Assembly: GCF_004322755.1 (NCBI RefSeq)
Contig: NZ_CP036401.1
Span: 2,604,001 to 2,668,000, forward strand
Source of the DNA: Pseudoduganella albidiflava
GTDB lineage: Bacteria > Pseudomonadota > Gammaproteobacteria > Burkholderiales > Burkholderiaceae_D
DNA: 64,000 bases
Direction of reading: 5' to 3'
Below are positions 1 to 9,984 of the stretch, piece after piece. The notes beneath the pieces were generated by a model, which saw only the letters and a list, made by a program, of their open reading frames with translations, searched no databases and was not told where the DNA came from. Each line of letters begins with the position of its first letter. Positions within the stretch are counted from its first letter, which is position 1. The position numbers and the translations under genes were made by a program.

Positions 1-2019
1 CGGCCGTTCGCCGGCAAGCAGCGCGTCCAGGTGCGCTTCCAGCTCGCGGCGCTGCTCCAGCGTCACGCTGCGCGGCAGCGTGCTTTCCCAGTCGGCCGTG
101 ATGAAGGCTTTCAGCGCCGCTCCCTGGAAATGGCGCGGTTCGTGCAGCATGATGTAGGCCTTCAGCGCCTCGTACAGCAGTTCCGGGTTGCCGCCGGCGC
201 CCTGCAGCTGCTGGCGCACGCGCGCTTCCAGGCGCGCCAGGAACACGTCGCGCAACAGGTTGCGGTAGGCCGTCTGCGCGGCGGACGCCAGCTTGTCGCC
301 CTGGTACAGGCCCGCGCCCATCGCGAACGGGGCTTCGCCCGGCGCCTGGCCGGGCACGTTGGCCAGGTCGCGCACCGTGCGTAGCACCGGCAGCAGTTCC
401 ACCACGTCGGCGCTGCGGTTGGCTTCCAGCGCCCGCACCTGCTGCGCGATCGCATCGAGGCGCTCCTGCACGCCGGCCACGTAGGCGCGGTTGCCCGCGT
501 AGCTGACCGCCCACGCCACGATCATGCCGGCGGCCAGCAGGGCGGCCACCGCGAGCGCGCCCAGTTGCACCAGTGCGCGGCGCCGTTCGCGGCGCAGGTT
601 GGTGCCGGCCAGCCCCGCTTCCTGGAACACCACGTCTTTTAGCAGGCGCGTGATGAAGAAGCTCTTGCCGGTGGGCGACTGCGGCGGCAGCATCTTGCGG
701 TCCAGTTGCAGGGCGCGCCCCACGCCGCCCAGCATGCGGTCGATCGGGCTGCCTTCCTGGGTGCCGCTGGTGAAGTACACGCCGCGCAGCAGCGGCCGTT
801 CGGCGAAACGCGAATCGCTGACGATCCCGTCGACGAATTCGCCCAGCGTGCCCTTCAGCGCCGCGAACTGCTGGGGGAACAGATAGAGCTGCGCGCGTTT
901 CTGCGGGTCCCGTTCGGCCTGCATGCGGTCGACCAGGCGGGCGTTGAGGCGTGCCTCCAGCGCGGCGAATTCGTTGCCGAAATCGGGCGCCGCCGCATTC
1001 CCGCCATCAGCCATGCCATCGCGCCCGCCATCGGGCTTTCCCGCATCCCGCGCCGCACCCTTGGTGGCGTCTTTCCCGGCCGCGTCGCGGATCGGGAAGG
1101 TCATGCCCCACACCTGGGCGCGGTCTTCCTTGCCCAGCTCGCCGAAGAATTCCATGAAGCCGGGCAGCAGGTCGAGCTTGGTCACCAGCAGGTACAGGGG
1201 AAAGCGGATGTCGAGCTCCTCGTGCAGTTCGTGCAGGCGCTTGCGCAGCGTGGCCAGGTGGGCGGCCCGCTCGTCCGGCGACTGGCCCAGCAGGTCCGGC
1301 ACGCTCAGCGTCAGCAGCGCGCCGTTGATCGGCCGTCGCACGCGGTACTTCTTCAGCAACTGCAGGAAGCCGGTCCACGCCGCGCTGTCCGTCTTCTGGT
1401 CGCTTTCCTGCGTGGTGTAGCGGCCGGCCGTGTCCAGCAGCACGGCTTCGTCGGTAAACCACCAGTCGCAGTTGCGCGTGCCGCCCACGCCGCGGATCGC
1501 TTCGCGGCCGAATTGCCCGCTCAGGGGGAATTGCAGGCCCGAATGCACCAGGGCGGTGGTCTTGCCCGAGCCGGGCGCGCCGATCAGGATATACCAGGGC
1601 AGTTCGTAGACCCATTGCCGGCCCAGGCTGGCCAGCCAGCGCCCCGGTGCGCCGGGCTTGCCGGTGAGGCGTGCCTTGCGCAGCACGTCTACCGCGCCCT
1701 CGAAACGCTTGCGCAGCGTGGCCAGTTCCTCGGCGGCCATGGTGTCGCCGGGGCTGGCGGCGGCCGGTGCCTGCTGCAGCAACCCGTTCATCAGGCTGGC
1801 ATTGGCGCGCCGGGCCTGCCACAGTTTCCACAGCGCCTTGCCCACGTAGACCAGCACGACGAGGCAGATCAGCGCCAGCCGGATGCGGGCCGGTTCCAGC
1901 GGCCGGTAGCCGGCGATGGCGACCAGCGGCCCGACATGCCAGATCAGCAGTGCGAAGGCGGCCAGGCCCAGCCCGGTGGTCACGCGGCGGTGCAGCAGCA
2001 GGGATAGCAGGCTTTTCAT
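1..2019 (-). CDS. tssM: Type VI secretion membrane protein TssM (IcmF), partial
   Basis: Inner-membrane component of the type VI secretion trans-envelope complex, working with TssL and TssJ. The 673 N-terminal codons lie in the window with no stop; the rest (the family is about 1100-1250 residues) continues past the left edge. Two hydrophobic segments near residues 14-34 and 46-62 form the usual N-terminal hairpin. A Walker A motif GAPGSGKTT sits near residues 147-155, followed by VGGTRNCDWWFTDEAV and LLDTAGRY, as in IcmF NTPase domains. The ATG at 2019 is 3 bases after the tssL stop, so the two are translated from one message. Identity is secure; nothing can be said about the periplasmic part that binds TssJ. 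Confidence 0.95.
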   Translation of the reverse strand, partial: MKSLLSLLLHRRVTTGLGLAAFALLIWHVGPLVAIAGYRPLEPARIRLALICLVVLVYVGKALWKLWQARRANASLMNGLLQQAPAAASPGDTMAAEELATLRKRFEGAVDVLRKARLTGKPGAPGRWLASLGRQWVYELPWYILIGAPGSGKTTALVHSGLQFPLSGQFGREAIRGVGGTRNCDWWFTDEAVLLDTAGRYTTQESDQKTDSAAWTGFLQLLKKYRVRRPINGALLTLSVPDLLGQSPDERAAHLATLRKRLHELHEELDIRFPLYLLVTKLDLLPGFMEFFGELGKEDRAQVWGMTFPIRDAAGKDATKGAARDAGKPDGGRDGMADGGNAAAPDFGNEFAALEARLNARLVDRMQAERDPQKRAQLYLFPQQFAALKGTLGEFVDGIVSDSRFAERPLLRGVYFTSGTQEGSPIDRMLGGVGRALQLDRKMLPPQSPTGKSFFITRLLKDVVFQEAGLAGTNLRRERRRALVQLGALAVAALLAAGMIVAWAVSYAGNRAYVAGVQERLDAIAQQVRALEANRSADVVELLPVLRTVRDLANVPGQAPGEAPFAMGAGLYQGDKLASAAQTAYRNLLRDVFLARLEARVRQQLQGAGGNPELLYEALKAYIMLHEPRHFQGAALKAFITADWESTLPRSVTLEQRRELEAHLDALLAGERP

Positions 2020-2022
2020 GGC

Positions 2023-3357
2023 TCAGTTCCCGGCCGGGACCAGCACGATTTCCACGCGGCGGTTGCGCGCGCGGCCTTCGGCGGTGGCGTTGTCGCCGAC
2101 CGGCCGGGCGTCGGCCTGGCCTTCGGCGCTGTAGCGGCCCGCCGGCGGCGCCTTGTCGGCGATCAGCCCGGCCACCGTGCGCGCCCGTTCCTGCGACAGG
2201 TGCCAGTTCGACGGGAAACGCGCCGAGCGGATCGGCTGGTTGTCCGTATAGCCGATCACCTGCACGGAACCCGGCACGGCCTTCAGCGCGGCGGCGATGC
2301 GGTCCAGCACGGCGTGGTAGGGCGCCGACACGGTGGCGCTGCCGGGCGCGAACAGGCCGTCGCCGCGCAGCGTCACCACGCTGCGGCCCTGTTCGTCGCG
2401 CACGGCGACCAGGGCCTGCTCGATTTCAGGGCGCAGGAAGCCGGCAAGGCGGGGCGCCGGGGCAGGCGCGGGGGCGAGGGCGGGCAGGGCGGCTACCGCC
2501 ACCGGGTCCGGCCTGGCCTCCAGCGCCAGGATGCTGGTGAATACCGGGTCGGAGCGCGCGTTCAGGAAATAGCTGAAGCCCAGGTAGGCGCCCAGCATGG
2601 CCAGGCCGAGCACGCCCAGCGCGGCCCACAGGGGCAGCGCGGCCAGCAGCGCCTTGCTTTGCACGGCCACGCCCTGCCAGCGCGGGGACAGGTCGCGTTC
2701 GTATTCGCCGCGCACCTTGCGCAGCAGCAGGGCCAGCCGTTCGCGCAGGGCTTCCAGCTGCGCGCGGCCATTGTCCAGCACCCGGTAGCGGCCCTCCAGG
2801 CCCAGCGCCAGGCAGACGTACATCAGTTCCAGCAGGTCGCGGTGCTGGTCCGGTGTTTCCGCCACCTTCGCCAGCAGCTGGAAGAATTTCTCGCCGCCCC
2901 ATGCCTCGTTGTGGAAGGTGACCAGCAGGCTGTCCCTGGCCCAGCTGCCGGAGCCGCCCCACGGGGTGGAGGCCGCCGCCTCGTCGAGCAGCGTGCACAG
3001 CGCATAGCGCGCCGCGATCACCTGTTCCATGGGGATGCCGGCCGCCCTGGCGCGCCGCTCGAATTCCCGCACCTGCTGCGCGAGGAATTCCCGCACGCCG
3101 GCCGGATCCGGATGCTGCAGCGTGGCGCGCAGTTGCGGCACCACGCCCAGCAGTGGATTGGCGGCGGCCACCAGCGGATTGAGGCCGGACACCTCGGCCG
3201 GCGGCACGTAGCCGGCGCCGGCCACCCCGGCCGCCGCGGCGCCCGGGCGGGCGCCGGCGCGCTGCCGTGCCGCCTGCGCATGCGCCCGGCCGCCCGGCGT
3301 GGGTATCACCACGGTATGCTCGGAGTCCGGCAACGCGAATGGATCGTCCTGGCTCAT
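2023..3357 (-). CDS. tssL: Type VI secretion protein TssL with C-terminal OmpA domain
   Basis: 444 residues. A DotU/TssL cytoplasmic domain (about residues 55-225, with the conserved run around ALCTLLDEAAASTPWG) is followed by one transmembrane segment (about 236-265), an Ala/Pro-rich linker and an OmpA-like peptidoglycan-binding domain (about 335-442; VIGYTDNQP, RARTVAGLI, NRRVEIVL). It anchors the secretion complex in the inner membrane and, through the OmpA part, to the cell wall. This extended form is common in betaproteobacteria; in other species the anchor is a separate protein. The start overlaps the end of tssK by four bases (ATGA), which indicates translational coupling, and tssM follows after 3 bases. 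Confidence 0.95.
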   Translation of the reverse strand: MSQDDPFALPDSEHTVVIPTPGGRAHAQAARQRAGARPGAAAAGVAGAGYVPPAEVSGLNPLVAAANPLLGVVPQLRATLQHPDPAGVREFLAQQVREFERRARAAGIPMEQVIAARYALCTLLDEAAASTPWGGSGSWARDSLLVTFHNEAWGGEKFFQLLAKVAETPDQHRDLLELMYVCLALGLEGRYRVLDNGRAQLEALRERLALLLRKVRGEYERDLSPRWQGVAVQSKALLAALPLWAALGVLGLAMLGAYLGFSYFLNARSDPVFTSILALEARPDPVAVAALPALAPAPAPAPRLAGFLRPEIEQALVAVRDEQGRSVVTLRGDGLFAPGSATVSAPYHAVLDRIAAALKAVPGSVQVIGYTDNQPIRSARFPSNWHLSQERARTVAGLIADKAPPAGRYSAEGQADARPVGDNATAEGRARNRRVEIVLVPAGN

Positions 3358-4739
3358 GATCGCCCCTTACCTTCCCAGATTCCCCAGAATTCCAGTTCCA
3401 GGCCGGGAAAATCCCCGGCGATGTGCATGGCCAGCCCGCCGGAGTGCTCCAGCTGGCCCCATAATTCGCCGCTGCGCTCCAGCTCGAAGTAGTTGAAGCC
3501 CGCGTGGTAGGGAATCTGGCGCGGCGCCACCGGCATCGAGCGCAGGGCGATACCCGGCAGGGCCAGGTTGACGAGATCGCGAATCCGTTCGACGGGGCCG
3601 ATCTTCACGTGGCTCGGGAAGCGCGTGCGCAGTGTTTCGGACGGCATCTGCGCATTCACCGCCAGCACGAAGCTGGCGCTTTTCAGCAGGCCGCGGTCGG
3701 GCAGCACGGCCAGGCGCACGCCGTACTTGCGGTCCTGCAGTTCGATGGCGATCGCGCTCCGTTGCAGCACCATCGACAGCGAGGCCCGCAAGTCCGCCAT
3801 CAGCGGCGTGAACGAGTACCGCAGGTCGTCGTGCCGGTATTCGGGATAGGCAGGGGGACGGCGGTCCGCGCGGCTGAACGTGGCCAGGTCGCCGGCCAGG
3901 CCCAGCATGGCGGCGAACAGCCGTTCCGGATGCAGCGCCGGCACCTGGCGCAGGTGCGCAAATAGCGGCTGGTAGCGGTTGACCGTCTGCAGCAGCAGGA
4001 AGTCGGCGATTTCGGCCACGCCGCCGCGGCCCGGCTGCCCGAGTTGGGTGCCCAGTTCGTTGCCGCGCTGGTGCAGCAGGCCATGCACTTCGTCGCAGTA
4101 GCTGGACAGCGTGCCGCTGGCCTGCAGCGCCAGCGCCGGCGCGATGTACTGCCGGTCCAGCTGCAGCGCGTTGTCGGCCCGCCGTTCGGTCACCCGCACC
4201 GCGCCCAGGCACGCGTAGGCATCCGTGGCATCCTTCCCCAGCAGCAGGCGCAGCTGCAACTGGCCCACTTCGATGGGCACGGCTCCCTGCGCCGTGCTGT
4301 CGTCCACCTCGACGATGCCGACACTGAAGCGCGCCAGGCCGTCCGCGGTAGTATTGTGGTTCGTGCCATGGTTGGCGCCGTTGTGCCTGGCCGCGTGGTA
4401 GTCGGATTCCCGGCCGCCGCGCCGGCACAGGGGCACGGCCAGCACCACCGGCTGGTCGCGCGCATCGGCCGGGATATCGAGCGGCGCCGGGGCCGGATGG
4501 GTGAACGGAAAGTCGAACGGCGTGCCATCCGGGAACAGGCCGCTGGCCGAGGCCAGCGCCACCTTGCCCAGCGCCAGCGCCGTTTCGTCGAGTTCGAGCC
4601 GCGTGAAACCCCAGCCGTAGGGCAGCGTGGGGCGGGCCCGGGCTTCGATCAGCCTTTCGAGGTAGCGGTCATGCTGCTGAAAGTGCTGGGGTTGCAGGAA
4701 CATGCCTTCCGACCAGATGACTTTGCTTTCCCACGACAT
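3354..4739 (-). CDS. tssK: Type VI secretion baseplate protein TssK
   Basis: 461 residues. The N-terminus (VIWSEGMFLQPQHFQQHDRY) is the hallmark of TssK, the trimeric baseplate adaptor that links the contractile tail baseplate to the TssJLM membrane complex. Length matches the family (about 440-460). An AAGGA Shine-Dalgarno motif lies about 8 bases before the ATG. It sits between tssJ (54 bp upstream) and tssL (4-base overlap) in the standard tssJ-K-L-M order. The residue stretch with NHGTNHNTT around position 125-135 looks like a low-complexity insertion in a loop. Confidence 0.95.
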   Translation of the reverse strand: MSWESKVIWSEGMFLQPQHFQQHDRYLERLIEARARPTLPYGWGFTRLELDETALALGKVALASASGLFPDGTPFDFPFTHPAPAPLDIPADARDQPVVLAVPLCRRGGRESDYHAARHNGANHGTNHNTTADGLARFSVGIVEVDDSTAQGAVPIEVGQLQLRLLLGKDATDAYACLGAVRVTERRADNALQLDRQYIAPALALQASGTLSSYCDEVHGLLHQRGNELGTQLGQPGRGGVAEIADFLLLQTVNRYQPLFAHLRQVPALHPERLFAAMLGLAGDLATFSRADRRPPAYPEYRHDDLRYSFTPLMADLRASLSMVLQRSAIAIELQDRKYGVRLAVLPDRGLLKSASFVLAVNAQMPSETLRTRFPSHVKIGPVERIRDLVNLALPGIALRSMPVAPRQIPYHAGFNYFELERSGELWGQLEHSGGLAMHIAGDFPGLELEFWGIWEGKGRS

Positions 4740-4793
4740 GGTGCTGATCCTTGTCTCCAGGCTTGCATGCTGGGTAGGGCGGGCCGGGGCCCG

Positions 4794-5360
4794 CTACTTG
4801 TCCGAGATCGTGATGCGGCGCTGCTGCACGCCGATGGCGACGGGCGTGGTGGCGCGGGCACGCACGGCGATGCTGCCGCGCCACGCCGACCGGTCGAGGT
4901 CGCGGAAGCCGGCCACCACCGCCACGTGCAGCGCGCCATCCTGCAGCCGCCGTTCGAAGCGCCTGCTTTCGCCCGGCTGCAGTACGAATTCCTCGTCTGC
5001 GAGCAGGTCGGCGCCCAGCGTTTCCCTACCTTTTTCAAACAGCGAAAAGAAATCCGCCTTCTCGAACGCGGCCAGGGTCTTCAGTTCGAACAGGCGGACG
5101 ACGACGGGCGAGGCGCGGCCGCCGGCATCGGGATTGGCGTCGGCCGCCACGGCGATGGTGGCCTGGATCACGGTCGGCGGCGCCGGCGGCTCGGCCTTCG
5201 GCGCGCCCGCGCAGGCGGACAGGAGAACGGCCAGCAGCGCGGCGGAGAATGCAGGCAACGCACGAGTCAGCGAATTGAAGAGCGAGCCGCGTTGCGAATC
5301 ACGTCGCCGCCCGGGCGGCGCGCCGGGCGCGGCAGTGGGGAGATGCGGGTGCCTGGCCAT
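4794..5360 (-). CDS. tssJ: Type VI secretion outer-membrane lipoprotein TssJ
   Basis: 188 residues; first gene of the visible tssJKLM run. It has a hydrophobic signal segment and a lipobox ending at Cys50 (VLLSAC), so the mature protein would be acylated and placed in the outer membrane, where TssJ binds TssM. The mature part carries the family features (DANPDAGGRASPVVVRLFEL and LLADEEFVLQPGE). The N-terminal region before the hydrophobic stretch is unusually long (about 33 residues, Arg/Pro rich), but the ATG at 5360 has a good AGGAGA motif 6 bases upstream, which supports this start. No promoter was identified in the 217 bp upstream. Confidence 0.92.
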   Translation of the reverse strand: MARHPHLPTAAPGAPPGRRRDSQRGSLFNSLTRALPAFSAALLAVLLSACAGAPKAEPPAPPTVIQATIAVAADANPDAGGRASPVVVRLFELKTLAAFEKADFFSLFEKGRETLGADLLADEEFVLQPGESRRFERRLQDGALHVAVVAGFRDLDRSAWRGSIAVRARATTPVAIGVQQRRITISDK

Positions 5361-5539
5361 CGTGTTCTCCTGTCGCCGACATCAGGAACTGCGCTCATGG
5401 AAGCCGCAAGGGACGCATGCATGCGCATGGGCGCGCATGGCGGCACCTGGGAGGCACCTGGCGGCACATGAGGTCATGAGGGCTTGCAGAGATCCAGCCC
5501 GTGAATGATTATACGAGCGGAATGCCCGTTGCGGATCGG

Positions 5540-5562
5540 GGTGTGGCCGGAAATGCCACACC
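5540..5562 (-). terminator. Stem-loop just after lhr, possible terminator
   Basis: Perfect 8-bp inverted repeat (GGTGTGGC / GCCACACC) with a 7-base loop, 15 bases downstream of the lhr stop codon. It has no clear T-run on the minus strand, so it may act only as a 3'-end hairpin or a weak terminator. The rest of the 5361-5577 gap contains imperfect repeats of GGCACCTGG and no gene. Confidence 0.4.
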
Positions 5563-5577
5563 GGCGGGCAGCGCCGC

Positions 5578-8500
5578 TCAGTTGCGGCCGAGCAGCCGGG
5601 TGTGCAGCAGTTCGCGTTCCGCCGGCGCGGGCGATTCCCGGTAAGCGAACTTGCCGGCCACCAGCGTCGCCACCGGCAAGCCATCGCGGAACAGCACGCG
5701 GTTGCCGGCCAGCGCGGGCACTTTGTCGCCGGGCAGCAGGATGCCGCACAGGTTCAGTGGATCGGCACCCGACACCAGTACCAGGCCGCCGTCGTGCGGC
5801 CGGCGCCGCATCTCGCGCAGCAGCGGGATCGCCTCGGGCAGCGCGAACTGTTCGCCGGACAGGCCGGCCACGAAGCGCCCGCCGCGGATCTCGCCGCGCG
5901 CTTCGAGCCGGTGGTAGACCGGCAGCAGCTCGCGCCACGCCGGCAGCCATCCCGGTTCGCGTTCCAGCAGGTGCCAGAACATCACGCCGTAGCGGCGCAG
6001 CAGCGTCATCGCGATGTGTTCCAGCGTGGCCGGTTCCGTGCGCGGGCGGCGTGACGGTGCCGGCCGCGGCGCCGGCGCGGCGGTGGAGCCGCGCTCGGTG
6101 ACCGTCACGCCGTCGGCGCGGCGCACCAGCGCCCAGCGGCCCGCTTCTTCCATGGTCGGCCCGGCGCCGCGGCGGCGCCGCCGGTCCAGCGTGTTGCGTT
6201 TGCTGGCCGGCGCCAGCATCGCGCGCAGGCCGGCATAGCTGTCGGCGTTGACAAGGCCGGTGGCCACCAGTTCGCCCAGCGCATCCTCCAGTTCGGCCGG
6301 CAGCAGCCGCGCATCGTGGGCCAGCTCATCGAAGAACATCGCGCCATGGCCGCGCAGCGCATCGAGCACGCGCATGGCGCGCGAGGACACCTGCACCTCG
6401 CTGGCCACCGCCGGCAGCGCGTGCCACAGCGCCAGTTGCCGCCGCGGCAGCAGCACCAGCGGCGTGCCGCGCACCGGGCCGCCGCTGGCGCTGGACGGCG
6501 CGCCGACACGCGTCCACACGATGCGGCCGGCGCGGCACAGATCGTCGAGCCAGGTCATCGGATAATCCTTCACCCGCGTCGCCAGCAGCTCGCTTTCCCA
6601 GGCGCCGGCCGCCGCCTCGAATCCTTCCAGCTGGGCCAGCGCCTGCGGCAGCGCGTCGCTGCCCTGCAGGCGCGTGTCGTCGCTCACATGCTGCCACTCG
6701 AACAGGAAACGCATGAAATCCTGCCGCTCCACCGGTTCGATCTCGCGCCGCAGGCTCTTGATGGTATAGCGGTGGATGCGTGCCAGCAGGTGCCGTTCGC
6801 ACCATTCCTCGCCCGCCGCGCCGGGCGTGAAGCGGCCGCGCATCACGTAGCCTTCGCTCTCCAGCTCCGCCAGCGCCACCGCCACCGTGCTGTCCGGCAG
6901 GGCCAGCGACGCGGCGATGGCGGCCACCGGTTGCGGCCCGAAGCCGGACAGGCGGGCGCGCAGCAGTTCCACCAGCGCCGCATCGCGCGTCCACGCGTCG
7001 TCGCCGTTGCGCGCCAGGCGCTCCGGCATCGCCAGCGGCGGCGTCGCCACGGCTTCCGGATAGGCGGCCCGCAGGCAGGCCAGCCGTTCCAGCGCCACAT
7101 AAAAGTCGGCGCCGCCGCCTTGCAGCCGGGTGGCACGCCCGCCGGCCACCAGCGCCGCCAGCCATGCTTCCCAGCCTTCGTTGGCGGCCGCCTCCGCACG
7201 CGTGACGCAGGCCAGCGCCACCAGCGCCTCGTGCATCTCGTCGCCCGCCTTGTCGCTGTCGCGCACCCGCGGCCAGGCTTCCTGCGCCACCGCGTCGATG
7301 GCGCCGGCATCGAGGGCGCCCAGGTCGTCGGTGGACGCCGGATCGGTCCAGCGGCGGTTCAGCACCGCCTGGGTACGGCGCTCTTCCAGCGGCGCATCGT
7401 CGAGGAAGGCATAGGGGCGGGCGTTGAGGATTTCCATTGCCAGCGGCGACGGCGCCGGCAGGTCGCGCGACAGCAGCCGCACCTCGCCCGCCTCGATCCG
7501 CCGCAGCAGCGCCAGCCAGCCTTCGCTGTCCATCGCTTCGTGCAGGCAGTCGTCCAGCGTCTGGTCGACCAGCGGGTGGCTGGGCAGTTCACGCTCGCCG
7601 ACGATGTTTTCCAGGCACGCGGCGCCGTCCGGGAACACGGCGGCCAGCATGTCGTCGCTCTTCATCCGCATCAGCTGCGGCGCCACCTTGCGCCCGCCGG
7701 CGAAGCGGGGCAGGGCCAGCGCCGTCGTCGCGTTCCAGCGCCAGCGCACGTTGAACAGCGGCGCATCGAGCAGCGCCTGCACGAGCACATGCTCGGCCGT
7801 CGCCGGACGCAGGTAGCGCCACACTTCCTCCAGCGGAAAACTGTGGCTTTCGGACAGCGACAGCACGATCGCATCCTCGGTGGCCGCGGCCTGCAATTCG
7901 AAGTTGAAGGTGCGGCAGAAGCGCTTGCGCAGGGCCAGCCCCCAGGCCCGGTTGATGCGGCTGCCGTACGGCGCATGCAGCACCAGCTGCATGCCGCCCG
8001 ATTCGTCGAAGAAGCGTTCCATCACTAGCGTGTCGCGGGTGGGCAGCGCCGTCAGCGCCGCGCGGGCACGGGCCAGGTATTCGACCACCTGGCGCGCCGC
8101 GTCGTCGCCCAGGCCCAGGTGTTCGACCAGCCAGCCGATGGCGTGCGCCAGCGCTTCGTCGCCGTCGTCGCGCTCTCCCAGCAGGCGATCGATCTCGCCG
8201 CGCAGCCGCGCCACGCCGATCGACAGCTCATCGCTGCGGCCCGGCGCCTCGCCCAGCCAGAACGGGATGTTGGGCGCGGCGCCATGGGCATCCTCCACGC
8301 GCACCTTGCCGGCCTCCACCCGCACGATCCGGTAGGACGTATTGCCGAGCTGGAACACGTCGCCGGCCAGGCTTTCCACGGCGAAGTCCTCGTGCACCGT
8401 GCCGACATTCTGGCCGCCTGGTTCCAGCAGCACCGTGAAGTCGGCATTGTCGGGGATCGCGCCGCCGGAGGTGACGGCCGTCAGCCGCCCGCCGCGCCGG

Positions 8501-9972
8501 GCCCGCACCGTGCCGCTGACGGCGTCGCGGTGCAGGTAGGCGCCGCGCACGCCCTGGCGGCTGTGGAAGCCTTCGGTGAGCATGCGCAGCACGGCGTCGA
8601 AACTTTCCCGCGCCAGCGCCGCATACGGCATCGCCCCCCGCACCAGGGCGAACAGGGCATCCTCGTGCCACTCGCGGCCGCCCACCTCGGCCACGACCTG
8701 CTGGGCCAGCACGTCCAGCGGGGAGAGCGGCACGTGCAGCGTATCGAGTTCGTCGCGCCGCACGCAATCGAGCAGGGCGGTGCACTCGACCAGGTCGTCG
8801 CGCGAGGTGGGGAACAGCCGGCCTTTCGGCAAGCCGCCCACGTGGTGGCCGGAGCGCCCGACCCGCTGCAGGAAGGCGGCGATGCTGCGCGGCGAGCCGA
8901 TCTGGCAGACCAGGTCGACGTCGCCGATGTCGATGCCCAGTTCCAGCGAAGCGGTGGCCACCAGCATGCGCAACTCGCCCCGTTTCAGCCGCTGCTCGGC
9001 GTCCAGGCGGAATTCCTTGGCCAGGCTGCCGTGGTGGGCCGCCACGTGCCCCGCACCCAGCCGGTCGGCCAGGTGGCGCGCCATCCGTTCGGCCATGCGC
9101 CGCGTGTTGACGAAGACCAGCGTGGTCCGGTGCAGCACCGACAGTTCGGCCAGCCGGTCGTAGACGCGCTCCCACACGTCGTTCGGCATGACCGCTTCGA
9201 GCGGCACGGGCGGCAGTTCCAGGCCCAGGTCGCGCGCCCGCACGTGGCCCACGTCGACCACCGCGCAGGGGCGGCCGGCGCCGGCCAGGAATTGCGCCAC
9301 GGTGTGCAGGGGCTTCTGCGTGGCCGACAGGCCGACCCGCACCGGCGGCACGGCATGCGCCGCCCCGGGCCCTTCTGCGCGCAACGCGGCCAACCGCTCC
9401 AGACTCAGCGACAGGTGGCTGCCCCGCTTGCTGCCGGCCACCGCGTGGATCTCGTCGACGATCACCGTGCGCACGGTCGACAGCATGGCCCGGCCGCTGT
9501 CCGAACCCAGCAGCACGTACAGCGACTCGGGGGTGGAGACGAGGATGTGCGGCGGCCGCTTGCGCGCGGCATTGCGTTCGGCCTGCGGCGTATCGCCGGT
9601 GCGCACGGCGCTGCGGATGCCGTGCGGCGGCAGGCCCAGCGCCGCGAGTTCGCGGTCGATGCCTTCCAGCGGCGCCAGCAGGTTGACGCGGATATCGTTC
9701 GACAGCGCTTTCAGCGGCGAGACGTACAGCACCCGGGTTTCATCCGGCAGCGGGGTTTCGCTGCTTTCGCGCACCAGCGCATCGATCGCGGCCAGGAACG
9801 CGGTGAGCGTCTTCCCGGACCCCGTGGGCGCGGCGATGAGCGTGGTCTTGCCGGCGGCGATCAGCGGCCAGGCGCGCCGCTGCGCCTCGGTGGCGCCGTT
9901 CGGAAAAGCCGCGGCGAACCACGCGGCGACCGCGGGGTGGAAGTCGTGGCGCGTGCGCGACCTCGATGCCAT
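5578..9972 (-). CDS. lhr: Large ATP-dependent helicase Lhr
   Basis: 1464 residues, close to the E. coli Lhr length of about 1540. Superfamily 2 helicase motifs are in order: Walker A APTGSGKT (residues 48-55), VLYVSPLKAL, LVSTPESLY, DEIH box (173-176), LSATQKPL, then the second RecA domain with FVNTRRMAERMARHL, VATASLELGIDIGDVD and QRVGRSGH. The remaining C-terminal half is the winged-helix and Lhr-specific region. Lhr proteins unwind RNA:DNA hybrids and branched DNA and are tied to DNA repair. The gene lies 12 bp after the AI-2E-family gene on the same strand, so both probably share a transcript. Confidence 0.95.
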   Translation of the reverse strand: MASRSRTRHDFHPAVAAWFAAAFPNGATEAQRRAWPLIAAGKTTLIAAPTGSGKTLTAFLAAIDALVRESSETPLPDETRVLYVSPLKALSNDIRVNLLAPLEGIDRELAALGLPPHGIRSAVRTGDTPQAERNAARKRPPHILVSTPESLYVLLGSDSGRAMLSTVRTVIVDEIHAVAGSKRGSHLSLSLERLAALRAEGPGAAHAVPPVRVGLSATQKPLHTVAQFLAGAGRPCAVVDVGHVRARDLGLELPPVPLEAVMPNDVWERVYDRLAELSVLHRTTLVFVNTRRMAERMARHLADRLGAGHVAAHHGSLAKEFRLDAEQRLKRGELRMLVATASLELGIDIGDVDLVCQIGSPRSIAAFLQRVGRSGHHVGGLPKGRLFPTSRDDLVECTALLDCVRRDELDTLHVPLSPLDVLAQQVVAEVGGREWHEDALFALVRGAMPYAALARESFDAVLRMLTEGFHSRQGVRGAYLHRDAVSGTVRARRGGRLTAVTSGGAIPDNADFTVLLEPGGQNVGTVHEDFAVESLAGDVFQLGNTSYRIVRVEAGKVRVEDAHGAAPNIPFWLGEAPGRSDELSIGVARLRGEIDRLLGERDDGDEALAHAIGWLVEHLGLGDDAARQVVEYLARARAALTALPTRDTLVMERFFDESGGMQLVLHAPYGSRINRAWGLALRKRFCRTFNFELQAAATEDAIVLSLSESHSFPLEEVWRYLRPATAEHVLVQALLDAPLFNVRWRWNATTALALPRFAGGRKVAPQLMRMKSDDMLAAVFPDGAACLENIVGERELPSHPLVDQTLDDCLHEAMDSEGWLALLRRIEAGEVRLLSRDLPAPSPLAMEILNARPYAFLDDAPLEERRTQAVLNRRWTDPASTDDLGALDAGAIDAVAQEAWPRVRDSDKAGDEMHEALVALACVTRAEAAANEGWEAWLAALVAGGRATRLQGGGADFYVALERLACLRAAYPEAVATPPLAMPERLARNGDDAWTRDAALVELLRARLSGFGPQPVAAIAASLALPDSTVAVALAELESEGYVMRGRFTPGAAGEEWCERHLLARIHRYTIKSLRREIEPVERQDFMRFLFEWQHVSDDTRLQGSDALPQALAQLEGFEAAAGAWESELLATRVKDYPMTWLDDLCRAGRIVWTRVGAPSSASGGPVRGTPLVLLPRRQLALWHALPAVASEVQVSSRAMRVLDALRGHGAMFFDELAHDARLLPAELEDALGELVATGLVNADSYAGLRAMLAPASKRNTLDRRRRRGAGPTMEEAGRWALVRRADGVTVTERGSTAAPAPRPAPSRRPRTEPATLEHIAMTLLRRYGVMFWHLLEREPGWLPAWRELLPVYHRLEARGEIRGGRFVAGLSGEQFALPEAIPLLREMRRRPHDGGLVLVSGADPLNLCGILLPGDKVPALAGNRVLFRDGLPVATLVAGKFAYRESPAPAERELLHTRLLGRN

Positions 9973-9984
9973 CGGCGTGCCGGC

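Noticed and set aside
706..2007. Long plus-strand open frame opposite tssM
   Set aside because: It is antisense to a clear TssM reading with Walker A motif; its Gln/Arg/Ala-rich content is the usual mirror of a GC-rich gene.
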